Source: an uncultured Ectothiorhodospiraceae bacterium (GTDB lineage: Bacteria; Pseudomonadota; Gammaproteobacteria; UBA6429; Thiohalophilaceae). Taken from it: 64,000 nt of DNA. Of the stretch, positions 43,490 to 53,141 are shown one piece after another (the stretch's first letter is position 1; each line of letters begins with the position of its first letter). The notes beneath the pieces were generated by a model, which was not told the origin of the DNA, did not search any database, and worked only from the letters and a program-made list of their open reading frames with translations. The stretch covers positions 126,001 to 190,000 of the forward strand of contig CAMYMU010000037.1 of assembly GCA_947259575.1 (NCBI GenBank), in the 5' to 3' direction. Made by a program: the position numbers and the translations under genes.

Positions 43490-44335
43490 CTAACTTAAAG
43501 CATTCCTAAGCTTCTTCATCGCATTGTTCTCAATTTGACGAATACGTTCAGCTGATACGCTGTACTCATCTGCGAGTTCCTGCAATGTGGTTTTACTTTC
43601 TTCTAACCAGCGACGCTTCACAATGTCCTGACTACGATCATCAAGAGAGGAGAGTGCGTTAATCAAGCGTGTCTTGTTATGCGACTCCCATTCTGTGTTT
43701 TCAAATTGCTCAGCAGGTCCTTCAGAGTTGTCCTGTAAATAGGCTGCAGGTGCAGTAGGACTGTCTTCATCATCGTCATCGCGTAAGTCAAAACCGATAT
43801 CTTGACCGCTCATGCGTGATTCCATTTCCAGGACTTCTTTGGTTGATACACCAAGGTCTTTGGCTACCTGCTGAACTTCAGCGTGGTTAAACCAGCCAAG
43901 TCGTTTCTTAGAGCTACGCAGGTTAAAGAACAATTTACGTTGCGCTTTAGTTGTTGCAACTTTAACGATTTTCCAGTTGCGTAAAATAAACTCATGAATT
44001 TCTGCACGAATCCAGTAAACCGCAAACGATACCAGTCGAACGCCGACATTGGGGTCGAAACGCTTAACTGCTTTCATTAAACCGATGTTACCTTCCTGAA
44101 TCAGGTCCTGCTGTGCAAGTCCATACCCAGAGTAACCTCGGGCAATGTGCGCGACAAATCGAAGATGCGCCATAATTAGCTGACGCGCTGCATCAAGATC
44201 ATTTTCCTCAGTGAGTCGGAAAGCCAGGGCCTTCTCTTCTTCAGCACTTAAGACATCAATACCCGATATGGCCTGCATATAGGCATCGAGACTACCGGCT
44301 GGAACTGGCAAATGCATGTCTAGTGTTTTACTCAT
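43490..44335 (-). CDS. rpoH: RNA polymerase heat-shock sigma factor (sigma-32)
   Basis: The 281-residue sigma factor directs transcription of chaperone and protease genes. Region 1.2 ([19 protein letters not shown]) is followed by region 2 ([59 protein letters not shown]). The RpoH-specific block [20 protein letters not shown] (20 residues, about 128-147) comes next, and region 4.2 ends with [20 protein letters not shown] in part. An acidic stretch ([10 protein letters not shown]) lies between. A CIRCE-like operator and promoter lie 38-64 bases upstream. Confidence 0.97.
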   Translation of the reverse strand: MSKTLDMHLPVPAGSLDAYMQAISGIDVLSAEEEKALAFRLTEENDLDAARQLIMAHLRFVAHIARGYSGYGLAQQDLIQEGNIGLMKAVKRFDPNVGVRLVSFAVYWIRAEIHEFILRNWKIVKVATTKAQRKLFFNLRSSKKRLGWFNHAEVQQVAKDLGVSTKEVLEMESRMSGQDIGFDLRDDDDEDSPTAPAAYLQDNSEGPAEQFENTEWESHNKTRLINALSSLDDRSQDIVKRRWLEESKTTLQELADEYSVSAERIRQIENNAMKKLRNALS

Positions 44336-44369
44336 GGATTCTGTAACCCCCGTACATTAGGATGGATTA

Positions 44370-44399
44370 ATACTAGCACTCCCAATCATAGAGTGCCAA
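44370..44399 (-). promoter_or_regulatory. Putative rpoH promoter overlapping the CIRCE element
   Basis: Reading the minus strand, TTGGCA (44399-44394) is a -35 box one base from TTGACA. TAGTAT (44375-44370) is a -10 box, with TGC directly before it giving an extended -10. The spacing is 18 bases. Both boxes sit in or beside the arms of the inverted repeat, so a bound repressor would exclude RNA polymerase. The start would be about 27 bases before the rpoH ATG. Confidence 0.65.
44373..44399. promoter_or_regulatory. CIRCE-like HrcA operator upstream of rpoH
   Basis: CTAGCACTC (44373-44381), 9 bases, then GAGTGCCAA (44391-44399). The CIRCE consensus is TTAGCACTC-N9-GAGTGCTAA: each half has one mismatch and the 9-base spacer is exact. 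CIRCE is the binding site of HrcA, the heat-shock repressor usually found at groE and dnaK. hrcA itself is not in the window. Confidence 0.75.
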
Positions 44400-44454
44400 A
44401 CTTTCTAGAAGTTCACAGGAAAATAGAGAAATTTCAGCTGCTTACCCACAATTT

Positions 44455-45843
44455 TTAGTGGGTAAAGGTTGGCACAGCCTCAGAAAGGCCAGCATCATCA
44501 TTCCAGGGTGAGGCAGTGGGGCCGTCGGCGGTATATATATAGATACGATTACGGCCGTTTTCCTTGGCCATATACAGGGCTTTATCAGCGATGGAGATAA
44601 ACTTGGTTAAATTTTCATCAGGATGGTCGGCCGTGCAAGCCAGTCCAATACTCACGGTGATCTCCACACCCGCGGGTTTCATGCTGGCTAAATCGCTACG
44701 CAGCATTTCTGCACGTTCCAACATCTGATCGGCGTTGAGATTAGGCAATAACAAGCAAAATTCCTCGCCGCCAAAGCGCACCACCATGCCGTCCTTGAAT
44801 GAGGCATTGAGTTTTTCTCCAAGCTCGGCCAGGACGTGGTCACCGGTAATATGGCCCAGGGTATCGTTTATCTGTTTGAAATGGTCGATATCAATCAGCA
44901 TCGCCCAGACAGGCTGATTGTCAGTGTTATTGATGTATTCTTCGCCATTGTCCACCAGGTAGCGTTTTGAGCGAACCCCGGTCAGGCTATCTGTCACCGC
45001 TATCCAGCGCATGGCCTCGGCCTGCTCCTTGAGTGCATCATATTGGTGTTTGATGAGCAATAAGGCCCTGACTCGGGCAATCAGGACTTCCTCAACGATA
45101 GGCTTGTTAACGAAGTCATTGGCCCCGGCATGAAATACTTCGACCTGGGTTTGAGGCTCTTCGGAACTGGTGAGTACTAGCACAGGCATTTCTTGCTGTG
45201 ACATGTGCATTTTGGCTCGGATGGCATGTAGCAAATCACCCCCGGTCATATCACCTTCCAGGATGAAGTCGGTGATGACCATGTCGTAGTCATCCAGGCT
45301 GTGTTCGTTCCCATGTTTTTCTTGCAGCATGCCCAGGGCCTCTTCGCCTGCTGAAAAGCGGCTGACTTTGAGTCCATGTTTTTCGAGTATTTTCTGGATT
45401 ACTGCAGCGGCGGTGGCACTGTCTTCAACAAACAGGATATGGCCAATCAAGCCAGAGTGGCGCTGTACGAAGGAACGGATAAAACCACCGAAGGCCTTGT
45501 AGCCCTGGGATTTATCAAAATAATCGGTTACCCCGGCCTCAAATCCCTCTCGCAGTAATCGGGAATCGGCATCGCCAGAGACGACAATAATGGGGATATA
45601 GCTATGGCTCTTGGAGGCCCGTATTTGGCGGCTCAGCTCCAGGCCGTCCATATCGGGAAGCATCAACGCGGTGGAGACCAGGTCATATTTGCTGTGATCC
45701 AGTAGAGTAAGCACTTCCTCACCGGTAGCACAGGGGTATACCTCGGCATTAGTGACCTCTTCTTGCAAAATTCGGGTCAATATGGCGCGGGTCACTGAGG
45801 AGCCGTCCACTACAATAATGCGTGTTTTATGTTCGTTCATCAT
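44455..45843 (-). CDS. Response regulator with two receiver domains and a GGDEF domain (PleD-like)
   Basis: The 462-residue protein has REC1 (about 7-128), REC2 (about 134-260) and a diguanylate cyclase domain (about 285-450) with VRFGGEEF (358-362), competent for c-di-GMP synthesis. REC2 keeps its acidic pair (E140, D141) and phospho-acceptor D192. REC1 is degenerate: the expected acceptor Asp is A59 (DLVSTALMLPD) and the DD pair is DG, so it likely serves dimerisation. The canonical RxxD product-inhibition site before GGEEF is not visible. No histidine kinase lies nearby. It sits between ftsX and rpoH. Confidence 0.93.
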   Translation of the reverse strand: MMNEHKTRIIVVDGSSVTRAILTRILQEEVTNAEVYPCATGEEVLTLLDHSKYDLVSTALMLPDMDGLELSRQIRASKSHSYIPIIVVSGDADSRLLREGFEAGVTDYFDKSQGYKAFGGFIRSFVQRHSGLIGHILFVEDSATAAAVIQKILEKHGLKVSRFSAGEEALGMLQEKHGNEHSLDDYDMVITDFILEGDMTGGDLLHAIRAKMHMSQQEMPVLVLTSSEEPQTQVEVFHAGANDFVNKPIVEEVLIARVRALLLIKHQYDALKEQAEAMRWIAVTDSLTGVRSKRYLVDNGEEYINNTDNQPVWAMLIDIDHFKQINDTLGHITGDHVLAELGEKLNASFKDGMVVRFGGEEFCLLLPNLNADQMLERAEMLRSDLASMKPAGVEITVSIGLACTADHPDENLTKFISIADKALYMAKENGRNRIYIYTADGPTASPWNDDAGLSEAVPTFTH

Positions 45844-45939
45844 GATGCTATTACTCTATCCATATAATTCATTATAGCCGTGTCGCTGGCCTGAGGGCCT
45901 GTGTGGCCAGGAAATATATATAAAACTAAATCATTATAG

Positions 45940-46923
45940 TTAGCGGGGTTCGATTTCGCGCAAGTGACGACCCACGGCAATCCAGGAGCCACTCAAGCCA
46001 AGGCCAATACTCAAAACCAGTATGGTTATTATCGTACCAAAATCCATTTTATGAAGGGCGAATTGACTTTGATAGAGGCCGGCCAGGTCCTCCACTGGCC
46101 CGCTCATCAGATACAGGCTCAGGAAGACCAGCACGATGGCAATGAAACCACCGATAAAACCATACCAGAAGCCTGTGTAGAGGAAGGGACGGCGGATAAA
46201 GGCATCGGTTCCGCCAATCAGCTTGACGATAACAATTTCGTCACGTCGGTTCTGGATAGCGAGCCGAATCGTGTTGCCGACCACTAGCAAGACGCCGATG
46301 GAGAGCATGATACCCAGGATCACAATGCCCTGGCTGACGATATCCATGATGGCGAACAAGCGTTGTACCCACTCACTATCGAGTTGTACCAGATCGACCT
46401 GTTTATATTTACCCAGTTGCTTGGCCAGGGCCTCTAATTGCTCAGCGTTATTAAAGCGTAGGTCCGGGGTGACCACTAAGGTAGCGGGGATGGGATTGTC
46501 ATCCAGTGCCTTGAGTGCCGTATCGTAGCCGGTACGTTGCTTGAATTCCTCGAGTCCTTTTTCACTGGAGATGTACTCGACCTCAGCGACCTCATCCAGT
46601 TTGTGGATCTTATTTGCCAGTTTTTTAGCCTGCGCCTCGGTTGTCTTCTGTTTTAGATAGAGTGAGATCTTGGCAGCCCCCTCCCAGCCACCACTGAGCT
46701 GTTGAGCGTTGCTGAGTAGTACGTGCATGCCTGTAGGCAGTGCTAAGGCGATGCCGATCACGGCTGCGGTCATCAACATAGCAAAAGGGGTCCGCCAAAG
46801 CTGGCCCAGGCTATAGAAAAAGACCTGGGCGTGGCGCAGGAAATAGGTACGGATGCTGGTTGCGATGCCCGGTTTATCCCGGCTGGTGACATCTTCGAAT
46901 AGTTGATCAGCGGATGGTTTCAT
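45940..46923 (-). CDS. ftsX: Cell-division protein FtsX
   Basis: The 327-residue permease-like protein has four membrane helices (about 45-66, 200-223, 245-270 and 297-318) and a large periplasmic loop between the first two. GGWEGAAKISLYLKQKT, then LVQLDSEWVQRLFAIMDI, and later NRRDEIVIVKLIGGTDAFIR (20 residues) are FtsX blocks. With FtsE it activates peptidoglycan hydrolases through EnvC at the septum. It follows ftsE with 8 bases between. Confidence 0.96.
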   Translation of the reverse strand: MKPSADQLFEDVTSRDKPGIATSIRTYFLRHAQVFFYSLGQLWRTPFAMLMTAAVIGIALALPTGMHVLLSNAQQLSGGWEGAAKISLYLKQKTTEAQAKKLANKIHKLDEVAEVEYISSEKGLEEFKQRTGYDTALKALDDNPIPATLVVTPDLRFNNAEQLEALAKQLGKYKQVDLVQLDSEWVQRLFAIMDIVSQGIVILGIMLSIGVLLVVGNTIRLAIQNRRDEIVIVKLIGGTDAFIRRPFLYTGFWYGFIGGFIAIVLVFLSLYLMSGPVEDLAGLYQSQFALHKMDFGTIITILVLSIGLGLSGSWIAVGRHLREIEPR

Positions 46924-46931
46924 TGTGTCTG

Positions 46932-47609
46932 TTATCCCTGATCGGCCTGAGCGGTGTCACCGATGAGTTGGCCGTCTTTCAAGACCAAGATTCGATGCCC
47001 GAGTTTTTTGATCATGTCCAGGTCGTGACTGGCAACCATGACGGTGACACCGACCTGTCGAAATTGCTCAAAGACCTGCATGATTTCCCAGGACAACTCA
47101 GGGTCGAGGTTACCTGTGGGTTCGTCGGCGAGTAGTAGAGAGGGTTTGTTGACTACCGCGCGGGCGATACCGACCCGTTGTTGTTCTCCACCCGACAAGG
47201 TAATCGGGTAGCTCTTTTCCCGTTTCAACAAGCCTACCTTATCCAGGGCTGCACGTGTGCGGCGTGCAATTTCACGCGGTGGCTGGCCTGAAATTATCAG
47301 CGGCAGGGCCACGTTGTCATAAACGGTGCGATCAAATAGCAACTGGTGGTCCTGAAAGATAATGCCAATGTTACGTCTAAAGTAGGGGATTCGGCGGGCT
47401 TTGACCTTACTGGTATTTTCGCCATTGATAATAACCTGACCACGGGAAGTGCGCTCGATCAAGGCAATAAGTTTGAGCAAGGTGCTCTTACCTGCGCCTG
47501 AGTGACCGGTGAGAAAGGCCATTTCACCTTGCTGCATTTCAAAATTTACATTCAGCAAGGCATCATGACCACTCGGGTAGCGTTTCGATGCCTGGAGAAA
47601 CTGTATCAT
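46932..47609 (-). CDS. ftsE: Cell-division ATP-binding protein FtsE
   Basis: The 225-residue ABC ATPase has Walker [10 protein letters not shown] (about 35-43), signature [14 protein letters not shown] (about 137-150), Walker [15 protein letters not shown] and the switch His in [23 protein letters not shown] at the N-terminus is typical of FtsE. It drives FtsX at the divisome from the cytosolic face. Confidence 0.97.
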   Translation of the reverse strand: MIQFLQASKRYPSGHDALLNVNFEMQQGEMAFLTGHSGAGKSTLLKLIALIERTSRGQVIINGENTSKVKARRIPYFRRNIGIIFQDHQLLFDRTVYDNVALPLIISGQPPREIARRTRAALDKVGLLKREKSYPITLSGGEQQRVGIARAVVNKPSLLLADEPTGNLDPELSWEIMQVFEQFRQVGVTVMVASHDLDMIKKLGHRILVLKDGQLIGDTAQADQG

Positions 47610-47751
47610 TAGCTAAGTCGCAGAATGCCGTAATTATTCGAGCCGAAATAATTCGATCAGGTGCGAGGCTCCCCTTTATTCAAAGTATTCTATTTTTCCG
47701 TCCTGTTCTGGTGTGGTCAATACTCACACAAAAGAATCCAGCAGGGCGTGT

Positions 47752-48723
47752 TTAATTGTCTCTTTCTAATAATGCATCAACAAATGTTTCTGCATCAAAC
47801 ACTTGCAGGTCATCCAGGCCTTCACCGACGCCGATAAAACGAATCGGTATTTGTAATTGCTTGGCGATAGCAAACACAATACCACCTTTTGCGGTGCCAT
47901 CAAGTTTGGTGAGGGTGATTCCGGTCACACCGACGGCCTCATGGAACTGTTTGGCCTGTACCAGTGCGTTTTGTCCGGTACTGGCATCCAGCACCAACAT
48001 GACTTCCTGGGGGGCTTTCGAATCGTGTTTGCCCATGACCCGTTTGACCTTTTTCAATTCTTCCATCAGATGGGACTGGGTCTGCAGGCGACCCGCGGTA
48101 TCGGCAATGATGACATCGACTTTGCGGGCACTGGCGGCCTGCATGGCGTCGAAGACTACCGCGGCACAGTCACTGCCCTGTTGTTGGGCGATGACAGTGA
48201 CGTCGTTACGCTCACCCCAGGTTTGTAGTTGCTCAACCGCGGCGGCGCGAAAGGTATCACCGGCAGCTAAGAGAACTTTTTCGCCTGCATTCTGTAAATG
48301 TTTGGCCAATTTGCCAATCGTGGTGGTTTTACCGGCACCGTTTACACCGACGACCAGAATACTATAGGGATCATCCTGTTCCGGAATCGTCCAGGCCTCA
48401 GCAGAGGTTTGAAGCAAGTCGATGAGCTGGCGGCGCAGTGCTTGATAAAGCGCCTCGCTATCGGCTAGTTGCTTGCGCGCGACTTGCTCAGTCAGGGACT
48501 GGATAATCGCCTGAGTGGCCTCGATACCCACATCAGCAGTAAGTAGGCTGGTCTCAATCTCTTCGAGCAGATCATCATCGATAGCGCGATCGCCCAGGAA
48601 CAGGTCGCCCAGGCCACTGGCAAGTTGTTGATGTGTCCGCGCCAGGCCACTTTTCAGTCGACCTAACCAGTTTTTTTCTTCTGAGCTATTGTCTTTGGGT
48701 TTTTTGAAACTAAATAAGGCCAT
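47752..48723 (-). CDS. ftsY: Signal recognition particle receptor FtsY
   Basis: The 323-residue GTPase docks SRP-ribosome complexes at the inner membrane. After a short charged N-terminus (much shorter than the acidic A domain of E. coli FtsY) come the N domain and G domain: GVNGAGKTTTIGKLAKHL (about 125-142, G1), DTFRAAAVEQL, DTAGRLQTQ (G3) and TKLDGTAKGG (G4). It leads the ftsY-ftsE-ftsX order, with a 142-base gap before ftsE in which I see no gene. Confidence 0.97.
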   Translation of the reverse strand: MALFSFKKPKDNSSEEKNWLGRLKSGLARTHQQLASGLGDLFLGDRAIDDDLLEEIETSLLTADVGIEATQAIIQSLTEQVARKQLADSEALYQALRRQLIDLLQTSAEAWTIPEQDDPYSILVVGVNGAGKTTTIGKLAKHLQNAGEKVLLAAGDTFRAAAVEQLQTWGERNDVTVIAQQQGSDCAAVVFDAMQAASARKVDVIIADTAGRLQTQSHLMEELKKVKRVMGKHDSKAPQEVMLVLDASTGQNALVQAKQFHEAVGVTGITLTKLDGTAKGGIVFAIAKQLQIPIRFIGVGEGLDDLQVFDAETFVDALLERDN

Positions 48724-48871
48724 GATAGTCTAGATGTTTGGAATTGAGTGCGTGCCACATTGCTCGCAAGTGCGCTATCCTAGCATTTGCCTGACGTTTT
48801 CGGTACCTGCGCGTCTCGAAACAGATACAGACAAGGCAATTAACCTCTATCGATTGGAACATGGAATTAAT

Positions 48872-50251
48872 ATGCGAAAGAATTTTTTAGTGCTCTTCAT
48901 GGGACTCTCTGTCCTGCTAACTGTTAACACGGCTTCTGCAAAAAACACCAAAGTTCATGAATATAATTTTGATAACGGTTTGAAACTGCTTGTCAAACAA
49001 GATCATCGTGCGCCCGTTGTCGTATCGCAAGTTTGGTACAAGGTCGGTGCTAGCTCTGAATATAATGGTATTACCGGTGTCTCTCATGTGCTTGAACATA
49101 TGATGTTTAAAGGTACGGATAAGATTAAACCGGGTGACTTTTCCAAAATCATTAAAGAAAACGGTGGTCGTGATAATGCCTTCACTGGGCGCGACTATAC
49201 GGCTTACTTCCAGTTACTGGAAAAGAGTCGGCTTGAGGTCAGTTTTGAAATGGAAGCGGATCGCATGCGTAACCTGACGTTGCCGGCGGAAGAATTTAAA
49301 AAAGAGATCGAAGTCGTCAAAGAAGAACGTCGGATGCGTACTGATGATAAACCTCGTTCTTTGACCTACGAGCAGTTTAACTCCATAGCTTATGACAACA
49401 ATCCCTATAAAAACCCGATCATCGGCTGGATGGACGATCTGGATAACATGAATGTGGATGACCTGCGTTACTGGTATCAGAAATGGTATGCACCCAACAA
49501 TGCAACAATAGTCGTGGTGGGTGACGTTGACCCTGATGAAGTTTATGCCTTGGCCACCAAACATTTTGGTCCATTGAAAAAAGAAGACGTCGCTATACTT
49601 AAACCACGTAAAGAACGTAAGCAACTCGGCCCGCGTCGTGTCACGGTACGTGCCCCGGCACAGGTTCCCTATATGTTGATGGGTTACAAAGTACCTGTGC
49701 TGCGAACAGTCGAACACAAGTGGGAGCCCTATGCACTTGAAGTGTTGGCCGGGGTGTTAAGTGGTAGTGGTAGTTCGCGTTTTCCCAAGATTTTAGTTCG
49801 TGATAAGCAAGTCGCGGTTAGTGCTGATGTTGGTTACAACATGCATGCAAAATACGATGAGATGTTTTTGTTTGATGCCGTTCCTGCGCAAGGCCAAACA
49901 ATGGAATCGGTCGAACAAGCGATCATGCAACAAATCGAAATAATAAAGAAAGAGAAAGTCAGTGACGCTGAACTCAATCGGGTGAAGGCGCAAGTCATTG
50001 CCGGTGACGTATATGAAAAAGATTCAGTATTTTATCAGGCAATGGTGCTCGGCACGCTGGAGACTGTTGGTCTTAAATGGCAAATGGCTGACGATTATTT
50101 GACTATGATTAAATCCATAACACCTGAACAAATTCAGCAAGTCGCAAAAAAATATTTTGTAGATGACCACCTAACGGTTGCCGTTCTGGAGCCGCAAAGC
50201 ATGGATGGCAAGCAGCGACGTTCACCTAACCCAGTTTCAACACGGCATTAA
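48872..50251 (+). CDS. M16 zinc peptidase, periplasmic (active-site subunit)
   Basis: The start is the ATG at 48872 (MRKNFLVLFM), giving a 459-residue product with a signal peptide ending near ASA (23). The inverted zinc motif HVLEH (H72, E75, H76) and a third ligand candidate in EVVKEERRMR identify an active M16B (pitrilysin/processing peptidase) domain. The usual second domain follows, and the C-terminus is basic and Ser-rich. It is followed after 6 bases by an M16 gene without the zinc motif, so the two likely form a heterodimer. The frame open to 48734 has no support as coding. Confidence 0.92.
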   Translation: MRKNFLVLFMGLSVLLTVNTASAKNTKVHEYNFDNGLKLLVKQDHRAPVVVSQVWYKVGASSEYNGITGVSHVLEHMMFKGTDKIKPGDFSKIIKENGGRDNAFTGRDYTAYFQLLEKSRLEVSFEMEADRMRNLTLPAEEFKKEIEVVKEERRMRTDDKPRSLTYEQFNSIAYDNNPYKNPIIGWMDDLDNMNVDDLRYWYQKWYAPNNATIVVVGDVDPDEVYALATKHFGPLKKEDVAILKPRKERKQLGPRRVTVRAPAQVPYMLMGYKVPVLRTVEHKWEPYALEVLAGVLSGSGSSRFPKILVRDKQVAVSADVGYNMHAKYDEMFLFDAVPAQGQTMESVEQAIMQQIEIIKKEKVSDAELNRVKAQVIAGDVYEKDSVFYQAMVLGTLETVGLKWQMADDYLTMIKSITPEQIQQVAKKYFVDDHLTVAVLEPQSMDGKQRRSPNPVSTRH

Positions 50252-50257
50252 TTCATT

Positions 50258-51637
50258 ATGTTTAATCAAAAAAACTTTTTTATATTATTTATTGCTATCG
50301 TCATTCTCGCGGTAGGTTACGCTTTGATCGGTGGTCAGGATGACGACTCTCTGCCGCCTATTCAGCAAGGTGAAGGACTGAACATACACACCTGGGAAAG
50401 CGATAATGGCGCAAAGGTCCTGTATGTACATGCACCACAGCTACCTATGGTTGATGTGCGCATTGTGTTTGATGCTGGTAGTGCACGTGATAACGGCAAA
50501 CCAGGTCTGGCAAAGTTGACAAACATGTTACTGGACAACGGTGCCGGTGACTGGGATACCAATCAAATCGTCGAGCGTTTTGATAATGTCGGTGCCCAGT
50601 TTGGTGGCAGCGCTCACCGTGATATGGCAGTGATCAATCTTCGCAGTCTCACCGAAGAGGAATGGTTGGCGACTGCGTTAGAGACGACGACGGCGATCCT
50701 GCAAAAACCGAGTTTTGCCTACACTGAGTTCGAGCGTGAACGTAAACGCGTGATGGTTGGCTTGCAGAATCAGAAAGAGTCACCCAGCACCCAGGCCAAT
50801 ATCGCATTTTATAAAGCGATCTATGACAAACATCCTTATGCCACACCGAGTAGTGGTACAGAGGAATCCATCAGTGCGATTAAGCGTGATGACCTGGTTG
50901 CCTTTTATCAGAAATATTATGTTGCTAAAAATGCCACTGTAGTGATTGTCGGTGCGGTCGATAAAAAACAGGCGAAAGCCATTGTTGAACAATTGATTGG
51001 TGATCTCCCAGAAGGCGAAAAGGCCGCTGACTTGCCGAAAGTGGAACCTGTAAAAGAAACCAATAAGATCAAAAAAACACATCCATCAAAACAAACTCAT
51101 ATCCTAGTCGGACAAGAGGGTAACATCCGCGGTGATGAAGATTACTTTGCTCTGTATGTCGGCAATCATATTCTTGGTGGTGGTGGTTTTGGTTCGCGCA
51201 TCGTCGAAGAGATTCGTGAGTCGCGCGGCCTTGCTTATAGCAGTTACAGCTATTTTTCACCGATGCGAGATAAGGGTCCCTTCATCATGGGGCTGCAAAC
51301 CAAGAATGAGCAAGCCGAACAAGCACTAGACGTTCTGATGGCGACGGTTAAGAAGTTCATCGACGAAGGTCCTAGTGAAGAAGAACTGATCAGTTCCAAG
51401 AAAAACATCACCGGAGGTTTTGCTTTACGTCTTGATTCAAATAAGGACATTACCGAATACGTAGCCATGATCGGTTTTTATGAATTACCTCTGGACTATT
51501 TATCCACCTTTAATGACAAGGTCGAGAGCGTAACGGTTGCTGATATTAAGGACGCCTTCAAGCGCCGCGTGCATCCAGATGAAATGGTGATCGTCATGGT
51601 GGGTGGCGAGCCTGAAAAAGAGAAGGCGAAGAAGTAA
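50258..51637 (+). CDS. M16 peptidase-family protein lacking the zinc motif (partner subunit)
   Basis: The 459-residue protein has an N-terminal membrane anchor or signal (about 7-25). It has M16 architecture, but the position of HxxEH reads LTNMLLDNG, so it cannot bind zinc there. ESRGLAYSSYSYF near residue 325-337 is the R/Y region that holds substrate in the non-catalytic domain of M16 enzymes. A Gly-rich GGGGFGSR precedes it. Pairing with the upstream active gene mirrors the two-subunit M16B peptidases. Confidence 0.88.
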   Translation: MFNQKNFFILFIAIVILAVGYALIGGQDDDSLPPIQQGEGLNIHTWESDNGAKVLYVHAPQLPMVDVRIVFDAGSARDNGKPGLAKLTNMLLDNGAGDWDTNQIVERFDNVGAQFGGSAHRDMAVINLRSLTEEEWLATALETTTAILQKPSFAYTEFERERKRVMVGLQNQKESPSTQANIAFYKAIYDKHPYATPSSGTEESISAIKRDDLVAFYQKYYVAKNATVVIVGAVDKKQAKAIVEQLIGDLPEGEKAADLPKVEPVKETNKIKKTHPSKQTHILVGQEGNIRGDEDYFALYVGNHILGGGGFGSRIVEEIRESRGLAYSSYSYFSPMRDKGPFIMGLQTKNEQAEQALDVLMATVKKFIDEGPSEEELISSKKNITGGFALRLDSNKDITEYVAMIGFYELPLDYLSTFNDKVESVTVADIKDAFKRRVHPDEMVIVMVGGEPEKEKAKK

Positions 51638-51645
51638 GTTTTCAC

Positions 51646-52209
51646 ATGGGTCGCGGTCAACAAACACTGCGCATTATTGGTGGGCAGTGGCGGGGACGTA
51701 AGTTCCAGTTTCCGCCTGTCGAAAACCTTCGGCCGACACCCGATAGAGTTCGCGAGACACTATTTAACTGGTTGATGCCCTATATTGAGGGGGCACGTTG
51801 CCTGGATCTGTTTTGTGGCAGCGGTGCCTTAGGTCTGGAGGCCTTGTCGCGCGGGGCCAGTGAAGTCAGTTTTGTCGACACCAGTAACCAGGTTGTCCGG
51901 TTTTTAAAGGAGACCACGGCAAAGCTTGAGTGTGAACAGGCCAGTTTTTTTCACGGCAGTGCTAAAGACTTTTTGAAAAAAACGCTGAGTCCCTATGACA
52001 TCATTTTTCTCGATCCCCCGTACGATCTCAACCTGATCCCTGATACCGCTGAGCAACTCCAAGTAGCGGGTGGGCTTAAATCCGGATGCTGGATCTATCT
52101 GGAACACGACGGTCGGCTCGATCTGAACAGCCTGCCAAATACCTGGCAGTTGCACCGCGAAAAAGTAGCGGGGCAGGTGCATTACGCCCTTTATCAGCAA
52201 GCCAACTGA
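51646..52209 (+). CDS. rsmD: 16S rRNA (guanine966-N2)-methyltransferase
   Basis: The 187-residue SAM methyltransferase modifies G966 of 16S rRNA in the small subunit. RIIGGQWRGRKFQFP and RPTPDRVRETLFNWL (about 28-42) are RsmD signatures. CLDLFCGSGALGLEALSRGA (20 residues) is motif I, and FLDPPYDL is the catalytic NPPY-type motif. It lies 8 bases after the M16 gene and just before coaD, a common neighbour. Confidence 0.96.
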   Translation: MGRGQQTLRIIGGQWRGRKFQFPPVENLRPTPDRVRETLFNWLMPYIEGARCLDLFCGSGALGLEALSRGASEVSFVDTSNQVVRFLKETTAKLECEQASFFHGSAKDFLKKTLSPYDIIFLDPPYDLNLIPDTAEQLQVAGGLKSGCWIYLEHDGRLDLNSLPNTWQLHREKVAGQVHYALYQQAN

Positions 52210-52242
52210 CTTGTAAGCTATATAACTGTTGCGTATCTTTAA

Positions 52243-52728
<486 letters not shown>

Positions 52729-52794
52729 AATCCCTTTTCCAGATTTAATTGAGTATTGTTGTCAACTATTTCCACCGGATGTTTCCATAGGTAG

Positions 52795-53058
<264 letters not shown>

Positions 53059-53141
53059 GTGTTGTATAAACCCTAACGGGTGTATAAACAGGCCATAAAG
53101 CGATAAGCTTTATCCCTCCTGCTCTTAATATAGAGATGCTG

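Noticed and set aside
47756-48367. 203-residue open frame antisense to ftsY
   Set aside because: Ala/Ser/Thr-rich and opposite well-conserved FtsY motifs; no independent support.
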